A stretch of DNA of 64,000 bases from Qipengyuania sp. YIM B01966 (GCF_016461955.1 NZ_JADMNM010000004.1:124001-188000), one strand, 5' to 3'. Positions 47,916-58,928 are shown, numbered from the stretch's first letter. The notes: generated by a model from the sequence alone, not told the origin. A program made the numbers and translations.

Positions 47916-48994
47916 GAGGCCGCTGGAAGCCGCGTGAGCGCCCATCGGGCGGCTTCGGCCACCACGGGGTCAACGTCGCTCGTCAACGCGCTGAGCGGGG
48001 CTCTGAGGGCCACATCGCCGCTATTGCCAGCAGCGATCGCACAGTTCCGGACGAAGCGGTTTCGCCCGATCCGCTTCACCGGCGATCCGGCAAACAGGCG
48101 GCGGAAGCCTGCATCGTCCAGCGCCAGCAATTCCGCCAATCGCGGCGCGACCAATTCGGCGCGCGGAAGGAAGGCGCGGTGGCGCGCGGCGGCATCGGCG
48201 AACTTGTTCCACGGGCACACGGCGAGGCAATCGTCGCAGCCATAGATGCGGTTGCCGATCGCGGTGCGGAATTCCTCGGGGATCGGACCGGAATGTTCGA
48301 TCGTCAGATAGGAAATGCACCGCCGCGCATCGAGCCGGTAGGGCGTGGGAAAGGCGGCGGTGGGGCAGGCATCCTGGCACGCGCGGCACGAGCCGCACAG
48401 GTCGCGGTGCGGCTTGTCTGGCGCGAACGCAATCGTCGTGTAGATCGCGCCGAGGAACAGCCAGCTGCCGTGCTCGCGGCTGACAAGGTTGGTATGCTTG
48501 CCCTGCCAGCCGATCCCCGCCGCCTCGCCCAGCGGCTTTTCCATGACCGGCGCAGTATCGACGAACACCTTCAATTCGGTGTCGGGCGCCTCCGCCATCA
48601 GCCAGCGGGCGAGGGCCTTGAGCGCCTTTTTCACCGTATCGTGATAATCGCGCCCTTGCGCATAGACCGAAATCCGCGCGCGTTCGGGGTGGTCGGCCAG
48701 CGCCAGCGGGTCGCCGCCGGGCGTGTAGGCCATACCAAACGCGATCACCGAGCGCGCTGCCGGCCACAGGCTTTGCGGCCCCTGCCGCTGGTGCGCGCGG
48801 GTGGCCATCCAGTCCATCGCGCCGTGATGCCCCTCGCCCAGCCATTGGTGCAGGCGGCGGGCGCGCAGCGGATCGTCGGCCGCATCGGTGAACCCCACCG
48901 CCACGAAACCGAGCCGCCGCGCCTCGTCGCGCAGCCGCTGCTGAAGCGCCGGATTTGCCGCCGCGTTAACCAATGCGCTGTTGCTCCTGTTCAC
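47912..48994 (-). CDS. queG: Epoxyqueuosine reductase
   Basis: Catalyses the last step of queuosine tRNA modification with cobalamin and two 4Fe-4S clusters. In its 360 residues, the cluster-binding region reads [16 protein letters not shown] and [14 protein letters not shown] (about 195-260), and [16 protein letters not shown] is diagnostic. The GTG given has little ribosome-binding support. A TTG seven codons in, at 48973, follows AGGAG by ten bases and may be the true start. Confidence 0.93.
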   Translation of the reverse strand: MNRSNSALVNAAANPALQQRLRDEARRLGFVAVGFTDAADDPLRARRLHQWLGEGHHGAMDWMATRAHQRQGPQSLWPAARSVIAFGMAYTPGGDPLALADHPERARISVYAQGRDYHDTVKKALKALARWLMAEAPDTELKVFVDTAPVMEKPLGEAAGIGWQGKHTNLVSREHGSWLFLGAIYTTIAFAPDKPHRDLCGSCRACQDACPTAAFPTPYRLDARRCISYLTIEHSGPIPEEFRTAIGNRIYGCDDCLAVCPWNKFADAAARHRAFLPRAELVAPRLAELLALDDAGFRRLFAGSPVKRIGRNRFVRNCAIAAGNSGDVALRAPLSALTSDVDPVVAEAARWALTRLPAAS

Positions 48995-49016
48995 GCCTTG
49001 CGCCTAGTCAGGGGCG

Positions 49017-50027
49017 ATGGACGGGTCGGTAAGCGAAGCATACACCCCAGGCAACAGCAGCAGCGGGCAGGGAGATCGGACCCCGGCGATCGAGGCGCGT
49101 GGGCTGGTCAAAAGGTTCGACGGGACGCTGGCGGTGGACGGGGTCGATCTGACCGTGCCCGAGGGGGCGATCTACGGCATCCTTGGCCCCAATGGCGCGG
49201 GCAAGACCACCACCTTGCGCATGCTGCTGGGGATCATCGAACCCGATGCGGGCCTGCGCCGCGTGCTCGGCCATGACCGGCCGCACGATATCGCCCGGCT
49301 GATCGGCTATCTGCCCGAGGAACGCGGGCTCTACCCCTCGATGCGCGCGGACGAGGCGATCGCCTTCATGGGCGCGCTGCGCGGCCTGCCGCTGGCCGAG
49401 GGGCGCGTGCGCGGGCGGGCGATGCTGGAAGAGGCGGGCCTTGCCCATGCGGCCGAGAGGCAGATCCGCCAGCTGTCCAAGGGGATGGCGCAGACTGTCC
49501 AGCTGCTCGGCACGCTTGTCCACCGCCCCCGCCTGGTGGTGCTGGACGAGCCGTTCTCTGGCCTCGACGCGATCAATCAGGGCAAGCTCGAACGGATGAT
49601 CCGCCGGCTGGCCGAAGATGGCACCACGGTGATCTTCTCGACCCACGTAATCGCCCATGCCGAACGCTTGTGCCAGGGCATCGCGATCATCGCCGGCGGC
49701 AAGGTGCCCTTTGCCGGGCAGGTCGACGAAGCGCGCGACCGCATCCCGGCACAGGTCAGCCTCGAAACCCGCGCCCCCGACGGGCGCTGGCGCGCCGCGC
49801 TGCCGGCCGATGCCCATCACGACATCAAGGCCGGCGGCGGGCATTTCTGGCGCTTTGCCCTGCCCGATAGCGGGGTCGAGCCGCTGCTGCGCGCGCTGAT
49901 CGAAGGCGAGGCGGGCATCTTGTCGCTGTCGATCGAGCGCGCGGGCCTGCACGACGCCTTCGTCCATATCGCCGGTGAGGCGGCCGCCGCCGCGCTAAAT
50001 GCCGACGGCCCGGAGACTGCCCGATGA
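49017..50027 (+). CDS. ABC transporter ATP-binding protein (NatA-like)
   Basis: A 336-residue ATPase. Walker A is GPNGAGKTT (near residue 58), the Q-loop region YLPEERGLYP, the signature LSKGMAQ (divergent from LSGGQ) and Walker B LVVLDEPFSGLD, with the H-loop in STHVIAHAERLC. A C-terminal DUF4162-like extension (about 240-325) is typical of NatA-type exporters. It overlaps the permease gene by ATGA and is divergent from queG with only 22 bases between. Confidence 0.92.
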   Translation: MDGSVSEAYTPGNSSSGQGDRTPAIEARGLVKRFDGTLAVDGVDLTVPEGAIYGILGPNGAGKTTTLRMLLGIIEPDAGLRRVLGHDRPHDIARLIGYLPEERGLYPSMRADEAIAFMGALRGLPLAEGRVRGRAMLEEAGLAHAAERQIRQLSKGMAQTVQLLGTLVHRPRLVVLDEPFSGLDAINQGKLERMIRRLAEDGTTVIFSTHVIAHAERLCQGIAIIAGGKVPFAGQVDEARDRIPAQVSLETRAPDGRWRAALPADAHHDIKAGGGHFWRFALPDSGVEPLLRALIEGEAGILSLSIERAGLHDAFVHIAGEAAAAALNADGPETAR

Positions 50028-51256
50028 GCGCCGCTGCCACCGCCCGCCTGCCGCTGTGGCGCGCCGCCTGGGTCGTCGCCCGGCGCGACTTCCTCGCCAT
50101 CCTGCTGAGCCGCGCCTTCCTGTTCTTCCTGCTCGGTCCGCTGTTCCCGCTGCTGGTCGGCGGGCTTGCCGGCGGGCTCGGCGCAGAAGTGCAGGAACAG
50201 GTCCAGCGGCCGGCCATCGCGGTCGCCATGCCTGCGGCAGATACCGCCGCGGTGCTCGCCGCCGCCACGCGCCTGGCCGAACCGCTGGGCGAGCGGCTGC
50301 CGCCGATGCGCGCGGCCCCTGCCGGCGAAGGCCCGCAGGCGCTGCTGGCGAAGAAGGAGAACAATCTGGGCGCCGTCCTTACCGGGACGCTCGACCGGCC
50401 GGTGCTGACCGGATCGGCCGAGACCATCGAGCGCTGGCAGGGGCTGGTCGCCCTAACCGTGCGCGATGCGCGCAGCGGCGCCGCGCGTGCCGCCCCGGGG
50501 GATGTCAGGCTCGCGCCCACCGCAAGCACCGCCAGCGACACCAGCCGCCGGCAATTGCTGACCGCGCAGGGCGCGCAAGTATTGCTGTTCCTGCTGTCGA
50601 TGATGCTGGCCGGGATGGTCCTGTCCAACCTGGTCGAGGAAAAGGCCAACAAGATTATCGAAATCCTCGCCGCTGCGATCCCCATGGATGCGGTGTTCCT
50701 CGGCAAGCTGTTTGCCATGCTGGGCGTCTCGCTGGTCGGCATCGCAGTGTGGACCGCGTGTTTCGGCGGGGTCATCCTGCTCGCCGGTGACGCGCTCCCG
50801 CCGCTGGCCGCGCCGGCGGTGGGCTGGCCGGCCTTCGTGATCCTGTTCGTCGCTTATTTCGCGATGAACTATTTGCTGCTCGGCTCGCTGTTCCTCGCCA
50901 TCGGGTCGCTCGCCAGCACGGTGCGCGAGGTGCAGACGCTGTCGCTGCCGGTGACGATGGCGCAATTGCTGGTGTTCTTCTTTGCCGGCTACGCGATTGC
51001 CCAGCCCGGTACGCCGGTCGAACTGGCGGCGATCGGCTTTCCGCTGTCCTCCCCGTACGCGATGCTGGCCCGCGCCGCGCAGGATCCGACGCTGTGGATT
51101 CACCTTGCCGCGCTCGGTTGGCAGACGCTGTGGGTGGCGCTGTTCATCCGCGCGGGTGCCAACCTGTTCCGGCGCCGGGTGATGAAATCCGGCCCGCAGC
51201 GGGCCACGGCGACGGGCGGCTGGCGCAAGCGGTTCGCCGCAAAAAGGGTGGCATAG
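50024..51256 (+). CDS. ABC-2 type permease (NatB-like)
   Basis: The membrane partner of the preceding ATPase, 410 residues. One N-terminal helix (about 30-55) leads into a large extracytoplasmic domain, then five or more helices (about 180-385). VEEKANKIIEILAAAIP in the first cytoplasmic loop is characteristic of the NatB/ABC-2 family. Exporters of this type move Na+, drugs or peptides; the substrate is unknown. Confidence 0.9.
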   Translation: MSAAATARLPLWRAAWVVARRDFLAILLSRAFLFFLLGPLFPLLVGGLAGGLGAEVQEQVQRPAIAVAMPAADTAAVLAAATRLAEPLGERLPPMRAAPAGEGPQALLAKKENNLGAVLTGTLDRPVLTGSAETIERWQGLVALTVRDARSGAARAAPGDVRLAPTASTASDTSRRQLLTAQGAQVLLFLLSMMLAGMVLSNLVEEKANKIIEILAAAIPMDAVFLGKLFAMLGVSLVGIAVWTACFGGVILLAGDALPPLAAPAVGWPAFVILFVAYFAMNYLLLGSLFLAIGSLASTVREVQTLSLPVTMAQLLVFFFAGYAIAQPGTPVELAAIGFPLSSPYAMLARAAQDPTLWIHLAALGWQTLWVALFIRAGANLFRRRVMKSGPQRATATGGWRKRFAAKRVA

Positions 51257-51268
51257 TGCAACCTTATA

Positions 51269-51296
51269 TTGACACTTGTGTCAGCGAGGGCAGGAT
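51269..51296 (+). promoter_or_regulatory. CYP153 promoter with TGACAC-TT-GTGTCA operator
   Basis: A perfect 14-bp palindrome (51270-51283, 6-bp arms, 2-base centre) overlaps a consensus -35 TTGACA (51269-51274). CAGGAT 16 bases further is a weak -10. The arrangement is that of a repressor operator occluding the promoter. It lies 60 bases before the CYP153 ATG, just after the ABC permease stop. Confidence 0.65.
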
Positions 51297-51343
51297 GCGC
51301 GGATAAAGACCGCGCCCGGGCGCGGCTGACCCGGAGAGAGTTC

Positions 51344-52675
51344 ATGGCCACCCAGCTTGCCCAGCGCCCCGTCTGCCGCACCTCGCCCAGCGCGGTCGAG
51401 GCGCTCGAGACCCATCTCGCCAGCCATCCGCAGGAGCGCAGTGTCCATACCGACCCGTTCGATGTCAGCCGCAGCGACATCTATGCCGAGGATTGTTGGC
51501 AGCCGATCTTTGCCGAAATGCGCGCCAGGGGGCCGCTGCACTACGTTAAGGAAAGCCCGGTCGGCGCGTACTGGAACGTGGTCACGCACAAGGCGGTGCA
51601 GCACGTCGAATCGCTGCCCGACATCTTTTCGTCGAGTTGGGAATATGGCGGGATCACCATCCTCGACCGCATTCCCGACGAGGAACTGGCGCCGGGTGAG
51701 GAACGCTTCGAACTGCCGATGTTCATCGCCATGGACCGGCCCAAGCACACCGGCCAGCGGCGGACCGTGGCGCCGGCCTTCACCCCGGCCGAAATGGTGC
51801 GGATGGATGCCGAAATCCGCCAGCGCACGGGCGAATTGCTCGATACGCTGCCGCACGGCGAGGTGTTCGACTGGGTCGACAAGGTCTCGATCGAACTGAC
51901 CACAGGGATGCTGGCGATCCTTTTCGGCTTCCCGTGGGAGGATCGCCGGCTGCTGACCTTCTGGTCCGACTGGGCGGGCGATACCGAACTCGCCATGGTC
52001 CGCGAACTGGACCCGATGCGCCGCGGCGTGCTGTATGAAATGGCGGCCTATTTCCAGACGCTGTGGGCGGAACGCTCAGGCGCGGAGCCGACCCCGGATC
52101 TCATTTCGATGATGATCCATTCGCCGGCGATGAACCAGATGCGCCCGCAGGAATTCATGGGCAATCTGATCCTGCTGATCGTCGGTGGCAACGATACCAC
52201 GCGCAACACGATGAGCGGGATCATCCACGCCTTCGACAAGTTCCCCGACCAGCGCAAACTGTTCGAGAAGCAGCCCGAGCTCATCCCCAACGCGGTGCAG
52301 GAATGCATCCGCTATCAGACCCCGCTGGCGCATATGCGCCGCACGGCCAATCAGGATACCGAGCTGTTCGGCGAGCAGATCAAGGCTGGTGACAAGCTGG
52401 TGCTGTGGTACCTCTCGGCCAATCGCGACGAGACGGTGTTCGACAATCCCGACAAGCTCGACATCACTCGCGAGAACGCCCGCCGGCACCTGTCATTCGG
52501 CCACGGTATTCACCGCTGCGTCGGCGCGCGGCTGGCCGAATTGCAGCTGCGTGTCCTGCTCGAAGAAATGCACAAGCGGCGGATGCGCGTCCATGTCGCC
52601 GGCGATGTCCAGCGCGTGCGGGCGAACTTCGTTCATGGCTTCCGCAAACTCGAGGTCGAGCTGACCCAGTTCTAG
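51344..52675 (+). CDS. Cytochrome P450, CYP153-type alkane/fatty-acid terminal hydroxylase
   Basis: A 443-residue soluble P450. The I-helix LLIVGGNDTTRNTMSG is the hallmark of CYP153, enzymes that hydroxylate medium-chain alkanes and fatty acids at the terminal carbon. ExxR occurs in the VQECIRYQTP segment, and the haem loop is FGHGIHRCVGARLAELQ (Cys near residue 393). The ATG follows GGAGAGAG. The usual ferredoxin and reductase genes are not adjacent. The stop interlocks with that of the PilZ gene. Confidence 0.92.
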   Translation: MATQLAQRPVCRTSPSAVEALETHLASHPQERSVHTDPFDVSRSDIYAEDCWQPIFAEMRARGPLHYVKESPVGAYWNVVTHKAVQHVESLPDIFSSSWEYGGITILDRIPDEELAPGEERFELPMFIAMDRPKHTGQRRTVAPAFTPAEMVRMDAEIRQRTGELLDTLPHGEVFDWVDKVSIELTTGMLAILFGFPWEDRRLLTFWSDWAGDTELAMVRELDPMRRGVLYEMAAYFQTLWAERSGAEPTPDLISMMIHSPAMNQMRPQEFMGNLILLIVGGNDTTRNTMSGIIHAFDKFPDQRKLFEKQPELIPNAVQECIRYQTPLAHMRRTANQDTELFGEQIKAGDKLVLWYLSANRDETVFDNPDKLDITRENARRHLSFGHGIHRCVGARLAELQLRVLLEEMHKRRMRVHVAGDVQRVRANFVHGFRKLEVELTQF

Positions 52676-53343
52676 CCCGTCGGCAAAGCGCGCCCGATCA
52701 GCAGGTCGGGCGCCTGCAGTCGCACCGCCAGGCGGGCAAACTCGCTGAGCGTAAAGGTTTCGTCGAAAGCGAGACCATAGCGATTTTCCTGCCGCCAGCG
52801 CATATGGGCGCAAATGGGGGCCATCCCCGGCGTGCTCAACCTCACCGCCTGATCCTGCGCCAGCGCGACCGGGCTGGTGATCCGCGCACCTTGCCCCGAA
52901 AGGTTGTCGATCCTGATGGCTACGCTCAGCGGGCCGCCGGCGGGTCCCCGTAAAAAGCCAACCGCGATCTCGAGCCGGCCGGGCAAGTTGAGGTCGACCC
53001 GCAAGGGGCGCGGCGGTGGTGCGCCATCGCCGGCAATGACGCGGTCGATATTGCATTCGGCGGCGAAGCGCAGGCCGATCTGGTCGGCTTTGGCCCAGAC
53101 CAGTTCGACCGCCAGCGCATCGCCTGACGTAAAGGCGAGCAGCGCGCCGTCGAGCGCGGGCAGCCGGTGAAACGTCTTGAGCCGCACGCCGCGCACGGAA
53201 ATGTCGCGCATGACAGCAACGAATTCGCCCGCCGCGCACATCAGCTTTGCGGGCCGTATCAGCACCCGTGCGCGCGGGATCGCCCGCTGCTCGGCCCGGC
53301 AACTGACCAGTTGTTCGCCAAATTCCCGATGTAGCAATGCCAT
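52672..53343 (-). CDS. Tandem PilZ-domain protein
   Basis: A 223-residue cytoplasmic protein with two PilZ-like barrels. The first (about 15-105) has RAIPR (RxxxR) and DISVRG (DxSxxG), the cyclic-di-GMP-binding pair. The second (about 115-215) has DNLSGQG but no RxxxR, so it probably does not bind the nucleotide. I chose the ATG giving MALLHREFGEQ; the longer frame runs towards the tRNA and is not credible. Confidence 0.8.
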   Translation of the reverse strand: MALLHREFGEQLVSCRAEQRAIPRARVLIRPAKLMCAAGEFVAVMRDISVRGVRLKTFHRLPALDGALLAFTSGDALAVELVWAKADQIGLRFAAECNIDRVIAGDGAPPPRPLRVDLNLPGRLEIAVGFLRGPAGGPLSVAIRIDNLSGQGARITSPVALAQDQAVRLSTPGMAPICAHMRWRQENRYGLAFDETFTLSEFARLAVRLQAPDLLIGRALPTG

Positions 53344-53430
53344 GGCGCCCTCGCCCCCCTGAGGGCTGGGGTACGCGGCGACGGTTAGCGCGATGCTGGC
53401 GCCCGCCTCGGGGGAATTGCGTAGAGCGGC

Positions 53431-53515
53431 TGGTGCGGGCGGCGGGACTCGAACCCGCACGAGCAAGGCTCAGGGGATTTTAAGTCCCCGGCGTCTACCA
53501 TTCCGCCACGCCCGC
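53431..53515 (-). tRNA. tRNA-Leu (anticodon TAA)
   Basis: Read on the - strand, the acceptor GCGGGCG pairs with CGCCCGC, then discriminator A and encoded CCA. The anticodon stem GGGGA/TCCCC encloses CTTAAAA with anticodon TAA. A long variable arm (TGAGCCTTGCTCG) marks a class II tRNA. The T arm has GGTTCGAGTCC. Confidence 0.97.
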
Positions 53516-53558
53516 ACGGCTGGCGCCGTAGCGCGTTGCCCCTGGCGGAGCAAACGGG

Positions 53559-53870
53559 TCAGTCGGCGCGTTTGCCCGCAGCTGGCTTGGCGCCGGGGTT
53601 GATCACCGCGCGCATTTCCTTGCCCGGCTTGAAATAGGGGACCCGCTTGGCCGGCACGGTGACGGTGGCCCCGGTGCGGGGATTGCGCCCCTCGCGCGCG
53701 GCGCGCTCGCGGGTGGAAAAGGCGCCGAAGCCGCGTAGTTCGACCCGCCCGCCTTCGGCCAGCCGCGTGGCAATCTCGTCGAAGAAGATATCGACCACCT
53801 GCTCGATCTCGTCGGCCCGCAGATCGGGGTTTTCCCGCGCCAGCGCCTGCAGCAGTTCGGACCTGATCAT
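53559..53870 (-). CDS. ihfB: Integration host factor beta subunit
   Basis: A DNA-bending nucleoid protein of 103 residues. MIRSELLQALARENPDL opens the helical dimer region. The DNA arm is RGFGAFSTRERAAREGRNPRTG, and VPAKRVPYFKPGKEM matches IhfB rather than HU. The ATG follows GGAGACGGTGG. A longer frame upstream is not supported. Confidence 0.93.
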   Translation of the reverse strand: MIRSELLQALARENPDLRADEIEQVVDIFFDEIATRLAEGGRVELRGFGAFSTRERAAREGRNPRTGATVTVPAKRVPYFKPGKEMRAVINPGAKPAAGKRAD

Positions 53871-54004
53871 TCCACCGTCTCCTAGGCCGAGCCCGTGCCC
53901 ATCAAATTTCACCGCGCTCGCCGCCCGCTGCGATCTGGACCTGTGCCCGGCACGCACTAGGTGCCAGACCTTAGAGGCCGGCGCAATCGCAGATATAACT
54001 TCGG

Positions 54005-54364
54005 TTAATTCTCGACCAGTTTTGGCCCGGCATCCAGCAGGTCCTCCGGGAGCAGTTTCAGCCGCCTGATCCGCCGGGTAATTTCAGGCCACTCCTCATC
54101 GAGAAAGCGCCGCGCCTCGCTCTGGCGCAACTGCTCGGCGGCTCCGGGCAGGACCACGATGCCAATCCCCCGCTGCACCTCGACCAGGCCATCGGCCTGA
54201 AACTGCTGATAGGCCTTGGCCACGGTCAGTGGATTGGCCCCTTGCTGCGCAGCCAGGCTGCGGACCGAGGGCAGCAGGGCGCCTTCGGCGTAGGTGCCGT
54301 CGATGATCGCGGCGGCAACCATGTCGCGCAGTTTCAGATAAACGGGCCGGGACGAACTGCTCAT
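54005..54364 (-). CDS. GntR-family regulator, YtrA-like
   Basis: A 119-residue protein with an N-terminal winged helix (PVYLKLRDMVAAAIIDGTYAEGALLPSVRSLA, then NPLTVAKAYQQF) and only a short helical tail. This is the YtrA subfamily, which normally controls an adjacent ABC transporter. Here the nearest gene is the divergent POT transporter operon, its likely target. The longer upstream frame is not used. Confidence 0.85.
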   Translation of the reverse strand: MSSSSRPVYLKLRDMVAAAIIDGTYAEGALLPSVRSLAAQQGANPLTVAKAYQQFQADGLVEVQRGIGIVVLPGAAEQLRQSEARRFLDEEWPEITRRIRRLKLLPEDLLDAGPKLVEN

Positions 54365-54369
54365 CTCAG

Positions 54370-54389
54370 GTGTAGCACTGCCATAACAC
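54370..54389. promoter_or_regulatory. Imperfect inverted repeat GTGTAG-N8-TAACAC near the GntR start
   Basis: GTGT and ACAC ends are symmetrical over 20 bases directly upstream of the GntR start codon, the usual place for autoregulation. Symmetry is only partial, so this is a weak candidate operator. Confidence 0.3.
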
Positions 54390-54530
54390 GGCGCGGCGCG
54401 CAACTGGCGGGGGGTGGCGCAAGGCCGGTTTCGGCCGCAACAAATGCTTCACATGGGCAAATCTGCCGCTAGGTTGCGCCGATTGCGGCCGGGTCGAGCC
54501 GCACCGATGCAGGGAAGGTCAAGACAAGCC

Positions 54531-56144
54531 ATGGCAACCGGTTACGCCGAAAGCGGCGACGCGCGGGGCACCATTCTGGGGCACCCCAAGGGACTGTTCG
54601 TCCTGTTTTTCGCGGAAATGTGGGAACGCTTCTCCTATTACGGGATGCGCGCGCTCCTGATCTTTTACCTGACCAAGCACTGGCTCTATTCCGACGAGCA
54701 ATCGGGTATTATCTACGGCGCGTATACGGCGCTGGTCTATATCACCCCGGTGATCGGCGGGTATCTGGCTGATCGTTATCTCGGGCAGCGCAAGGCCGTG
54801 GCCTATGGCGCGGTGCTGTTGACGCTGGGCCATTTCTTCATGGCGTTCGAAGGGGATGCCGGGGCCGGTCATACCAACAACCCGGTGATCAACATCTTCT
54901 GGCTCGCCCTGTCGCTGATCATCGTCGGTTCGGGCTTCCTCAAGGCGAATATCTCGGTGATCGTCGGCCAGCTGTACCCCCGCACCGATGTGCGCCGGGA
55001 TGGTGCTTACACGATCTTCTACATGGGGATTAACCTCGGCGCCGCGATCGGTTCGCTGCTGTGCGGCTATATCGGCGAAACCTATGGCTGGGCCTATGGC
55101 TTCGGCCTCGCGGGGATCGGGATGCTGCTCGGCCTCGCGGTGTTCACCTGGGGCAAGCCGCTGCTGCTAGGCCGCGGCGAGCCGAGCCGGCCGCTCTCCA
55201 AGGGCACCGAATGGGGGCTTTATGTCGCCGGTTTCGGGCTCGTCGCAATCTGCTGGGTGCTGATCCAGAACCAGGCGATGGTCGGCTGGCTGCTCGGCAT
55301 CTTTGGCGGCCTGCTGGTCGCCTATGTGATCTTCACCGCCGTGACCAAGCTGGCACCCGAAGATCGCGACCGGATTTTCGCCGCGTTGTTCCTCATCATC
55401 ACTTCGATCATCTTCTGGGCGCTGTTCGAACAGGCCGGCTCGTCGCTCAACCTGTTCACCGACCGCCATGTTGACCGCGCCGGCGTGCCGGCATCGACAT
55501 TTCAGTCGATCAACGCGATCTACATCATCCTGCTGGCGCCGCTCTTTGCCACGCTGTGGACGGCGCTCGCCCGCAAGGGCATGGAACCTTCGGCGCCGTT
55601 CAAGTTCGGCCTCGGCGTGGTGCAGGTCGGCCTCAGCTTCTTGGTGCTGGTCTGGGGCGCTTATTCGGTCGGCATCGACGTGCCGACCCCGGTGATCTTT
55701 ATCTTCCTCATCTACCTGCTGCAGACGACTGGCGAGTTGTGCCTGTCGCCGGTCGGCCTGTCGGCCATGAACCGGCTGGCGCCGGCGCATATGGCCTCGC
55801 TGATCATGGGTACCTGGTTCTTCGCCTCGGCCACCGGCAATTTCGCCGCGGGTTTGATCGCCTCGGCCACCGGTGCCGAAGGGGTGGGCGAGGAAGCCGG
55901 CAAGCAGGTCGTGCTCGACGTCTACAGCACGGTCGGCTGGGTCGCCGTCGGAGTCGGCATCGTGGTGCTGCTGATCAGCCCGCTGATCAAGCGCTTGATG
56001 CATCTCGACACGCTGCGCGACGATACGGTCGATGATGACCTCGCCGGTCAGCACGAGATCGGCGAACCGCAGGCCGCTGGCGTCCACCCGGCCGCCGATC
56101 ACCCGGCCGGGACGATGTATCCGACCGACGAACCGCGGAGGTAA
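54531..56144 (+). CDS. POT-family proton-coupled peptide transporter
   Basis: A 537-residue inner-membrane symporter for di- and tripeptides. The ExxERFxYY proton/substrate motif is present (AEMWERFSYYGMRALL), with GGYLADRYLGQRKAVAYGAVL after it and FYMGINLGAAIGSLLCG (PTR2 signature) near residue 165. More than twelve helices are visible. The ATG follows AGGGAAGG. It is the first gene of an operon with two amidohydrolases and a prolyl isomerase. Confidence 0.93.
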   Translation: MATGYAESGDARGTILGHPKGLFVLFFAEMWERFSYYGMRALLIFYLTKHWLYSDEQSGIIYGAYTALVYITPVIGGYLADRYLGQRKAVAYGAVLLTLGHFFMAFEGDAGAGHTNNPVINIFWLALSLIIVGSGFLKANISVIVGQLYPRTDVRRDGAYTIFYMGINLGAAIGSLLCGYIGETYGWAYGFGLAGIGMLLGLAVFTWGKPLLLGRGEPSRPLSKGTEWGLYVAGFGLVAICWVLIQNQAMVGWLLGIFGGLLVAYVIFTAVTKLAPEDRDRIFAALFLIITSIIFWALFEQAGSSLNLFTDRHVDRAGVPASTFQSINAIYIILLAPLFATLWTALARKGMEPSAPFKFGLGVVQVGLSFLVLVWGAYSVGIDVPTPVIFIFLIYLLQTTGELCLSPVGLSAMNRLAPAHMASLIMGTWFFASATGNFAAGLIASATGAEGVGEEAGKQVVLDVYSTVGWVAVGVGIVVLLISPLIKRLMHLDTLRDDTVDDDLAGQHEIGEPQAAGVHPAADHPAGTMYPTDEPRR

Positions 56145-56145
56145 T

Positions 56146-57533
<1,388 letters not shown>

Positions 57534-57537
<4 letters not shown>

Positions 57538-58928
57538 GCGCGCGCCTCAGCTCAGCCGCGCAGGCCGCCCTGCTCGGCCTCGCGCTCGCTGTGCCGGCCA
57601 CGCCGGCCGCCGCGCAGAGCTTTGCCGTGACCAATGCCACCATCGTGACCGGCGATGGCAGCGAGCCGGTTGCCGGCGCGACGGTGGTGGTGCGCGGCGG
57701 CCGCGTGGTCGCCGCCGGGCCGGGCGTGGCTGCCCCGGCCGATCTTGAAAGCATCGACGGCACCGGCAAATGGGTCACCCCGGGGCTGGTCGCGGCGGTC
57801 ACCGAGCTCGGCCTGTGGGACGTCAGCGGGGTGCAGGACAGCAACGACGCCAGCGCCCGGTCCAGCCCGTTCAGCGCCGCGCTCGACATTGCCCCGGCGA
57901 TCAACCCCGCCTCGCAGCACATTGCCATCAGCCGCGCCGCGGGGATTACCCGCGCGGTCGTCGCCCCCTCTGCCGCCAGTTCGATCTTTGCCGGCCAGGG
58001 CGCGGTGATCGACCTTGCCGACGATGCCGATCCGATCGTCCGCCGCCGGGCGTTCCAATATGTCGAAATGGGCGAAACCGGCGCGCGCCTTGCTGGCGGC
58101 AGCCGCGTCGCTGCCCATGCGCTGCTCCGCAATGCCCTGCGCGAGGCGCTCGATTACGGGCGCGGCGAGGCGATTGGCGGCGCCGGTATGCGCGGCCGCG
58201 AGCCGGGCCGGGTGACCGATCCGCAGGTAGTCGACAACCGGATGGTGCCGCCCGCCGGCGAACGCGCCAGCGACGTGCTGCTGACCCGTTTCGATGCCGC
58301 CGCGCTGGTTCCGGTCGTGCGCGGCGAACAGCCGCTTTACGTCCACGTCGAACGCGCCGCCGATATCCGCGCCGCGCTCGCCCTCCCGCGCGAATTCCCG
58401 CGGCTGAAGCTGGTGCTGGTCGGGGCGAGCGAGGGCTGGCTCGCCGCGCAGGAGATCGCCGCCGCCGGCGTGCCGGTGATCGCCAACGGGCTGACCGACC
58501 TGCCCTCCTCCTTCGAGCAGATCGGTTCGACCCAGAGCAATATCGGCCGGCTGGTCGCCGCCGGGGTCAAGGTGGCAATCAATGCCGCGGCGATGGAACA
58601 GCCGCGCTACCTGCCGCAATTTGCCGGCAACCTCGTCGCCCTGACGCGGATGCCGCGCGCCAGCGGGCTAAGTTGGGGGCAGGCCTTCGCTGCGATCAGT
58701 TCGGTCCCGGCCGAGATTGCCGGACTTGCCAGTGGCACGGGCACGCTGCGCGCCGGCGCGCCGGGCGACGTGGTGATCTGGAGCGGCGACCCGCTGGAAG
58801 CCGGCTCGACGCCCGAAATGGTGTTCATCGACGGGGTCGACCAGCCGCTCGACAACCACCAGACGCGCCTTCGCGAACGCTATCGCACGCTCGACGAAAG
58901 CCGGCTGCCCAAGGCCTATGACTGGTAG
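57534..58928 (+). CDS. Amidohydrolase paralogue lacking the HxH metal motif
   Basis: A 464-residue exported protein (signal peptide ending AAAQS). The amidohydrolase fold is clear: VTNATIVTGDGSEPV, IDGTGKWVTPGLV, and an end with AGAPGDVVIWSGDPLE. Where active members read DAHTHLG this one reads AAVTELG (V89, E91), so the first metal site is gone. The later His in VHVERAADI and the final Asp region are also altered. It overlaps the active paralogue by four bases, suggesting a structural or regulatory partner. Confidence 0.85.

Noticed and set aside
49017-52675. ABC exporter and CYP153 as one functional operon
   Set aside because: CYP153 has its own palindrome-bearing promoter 13 bases after the permease stop, so co-transcription is not needed. 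The substrate link would be guesswork.
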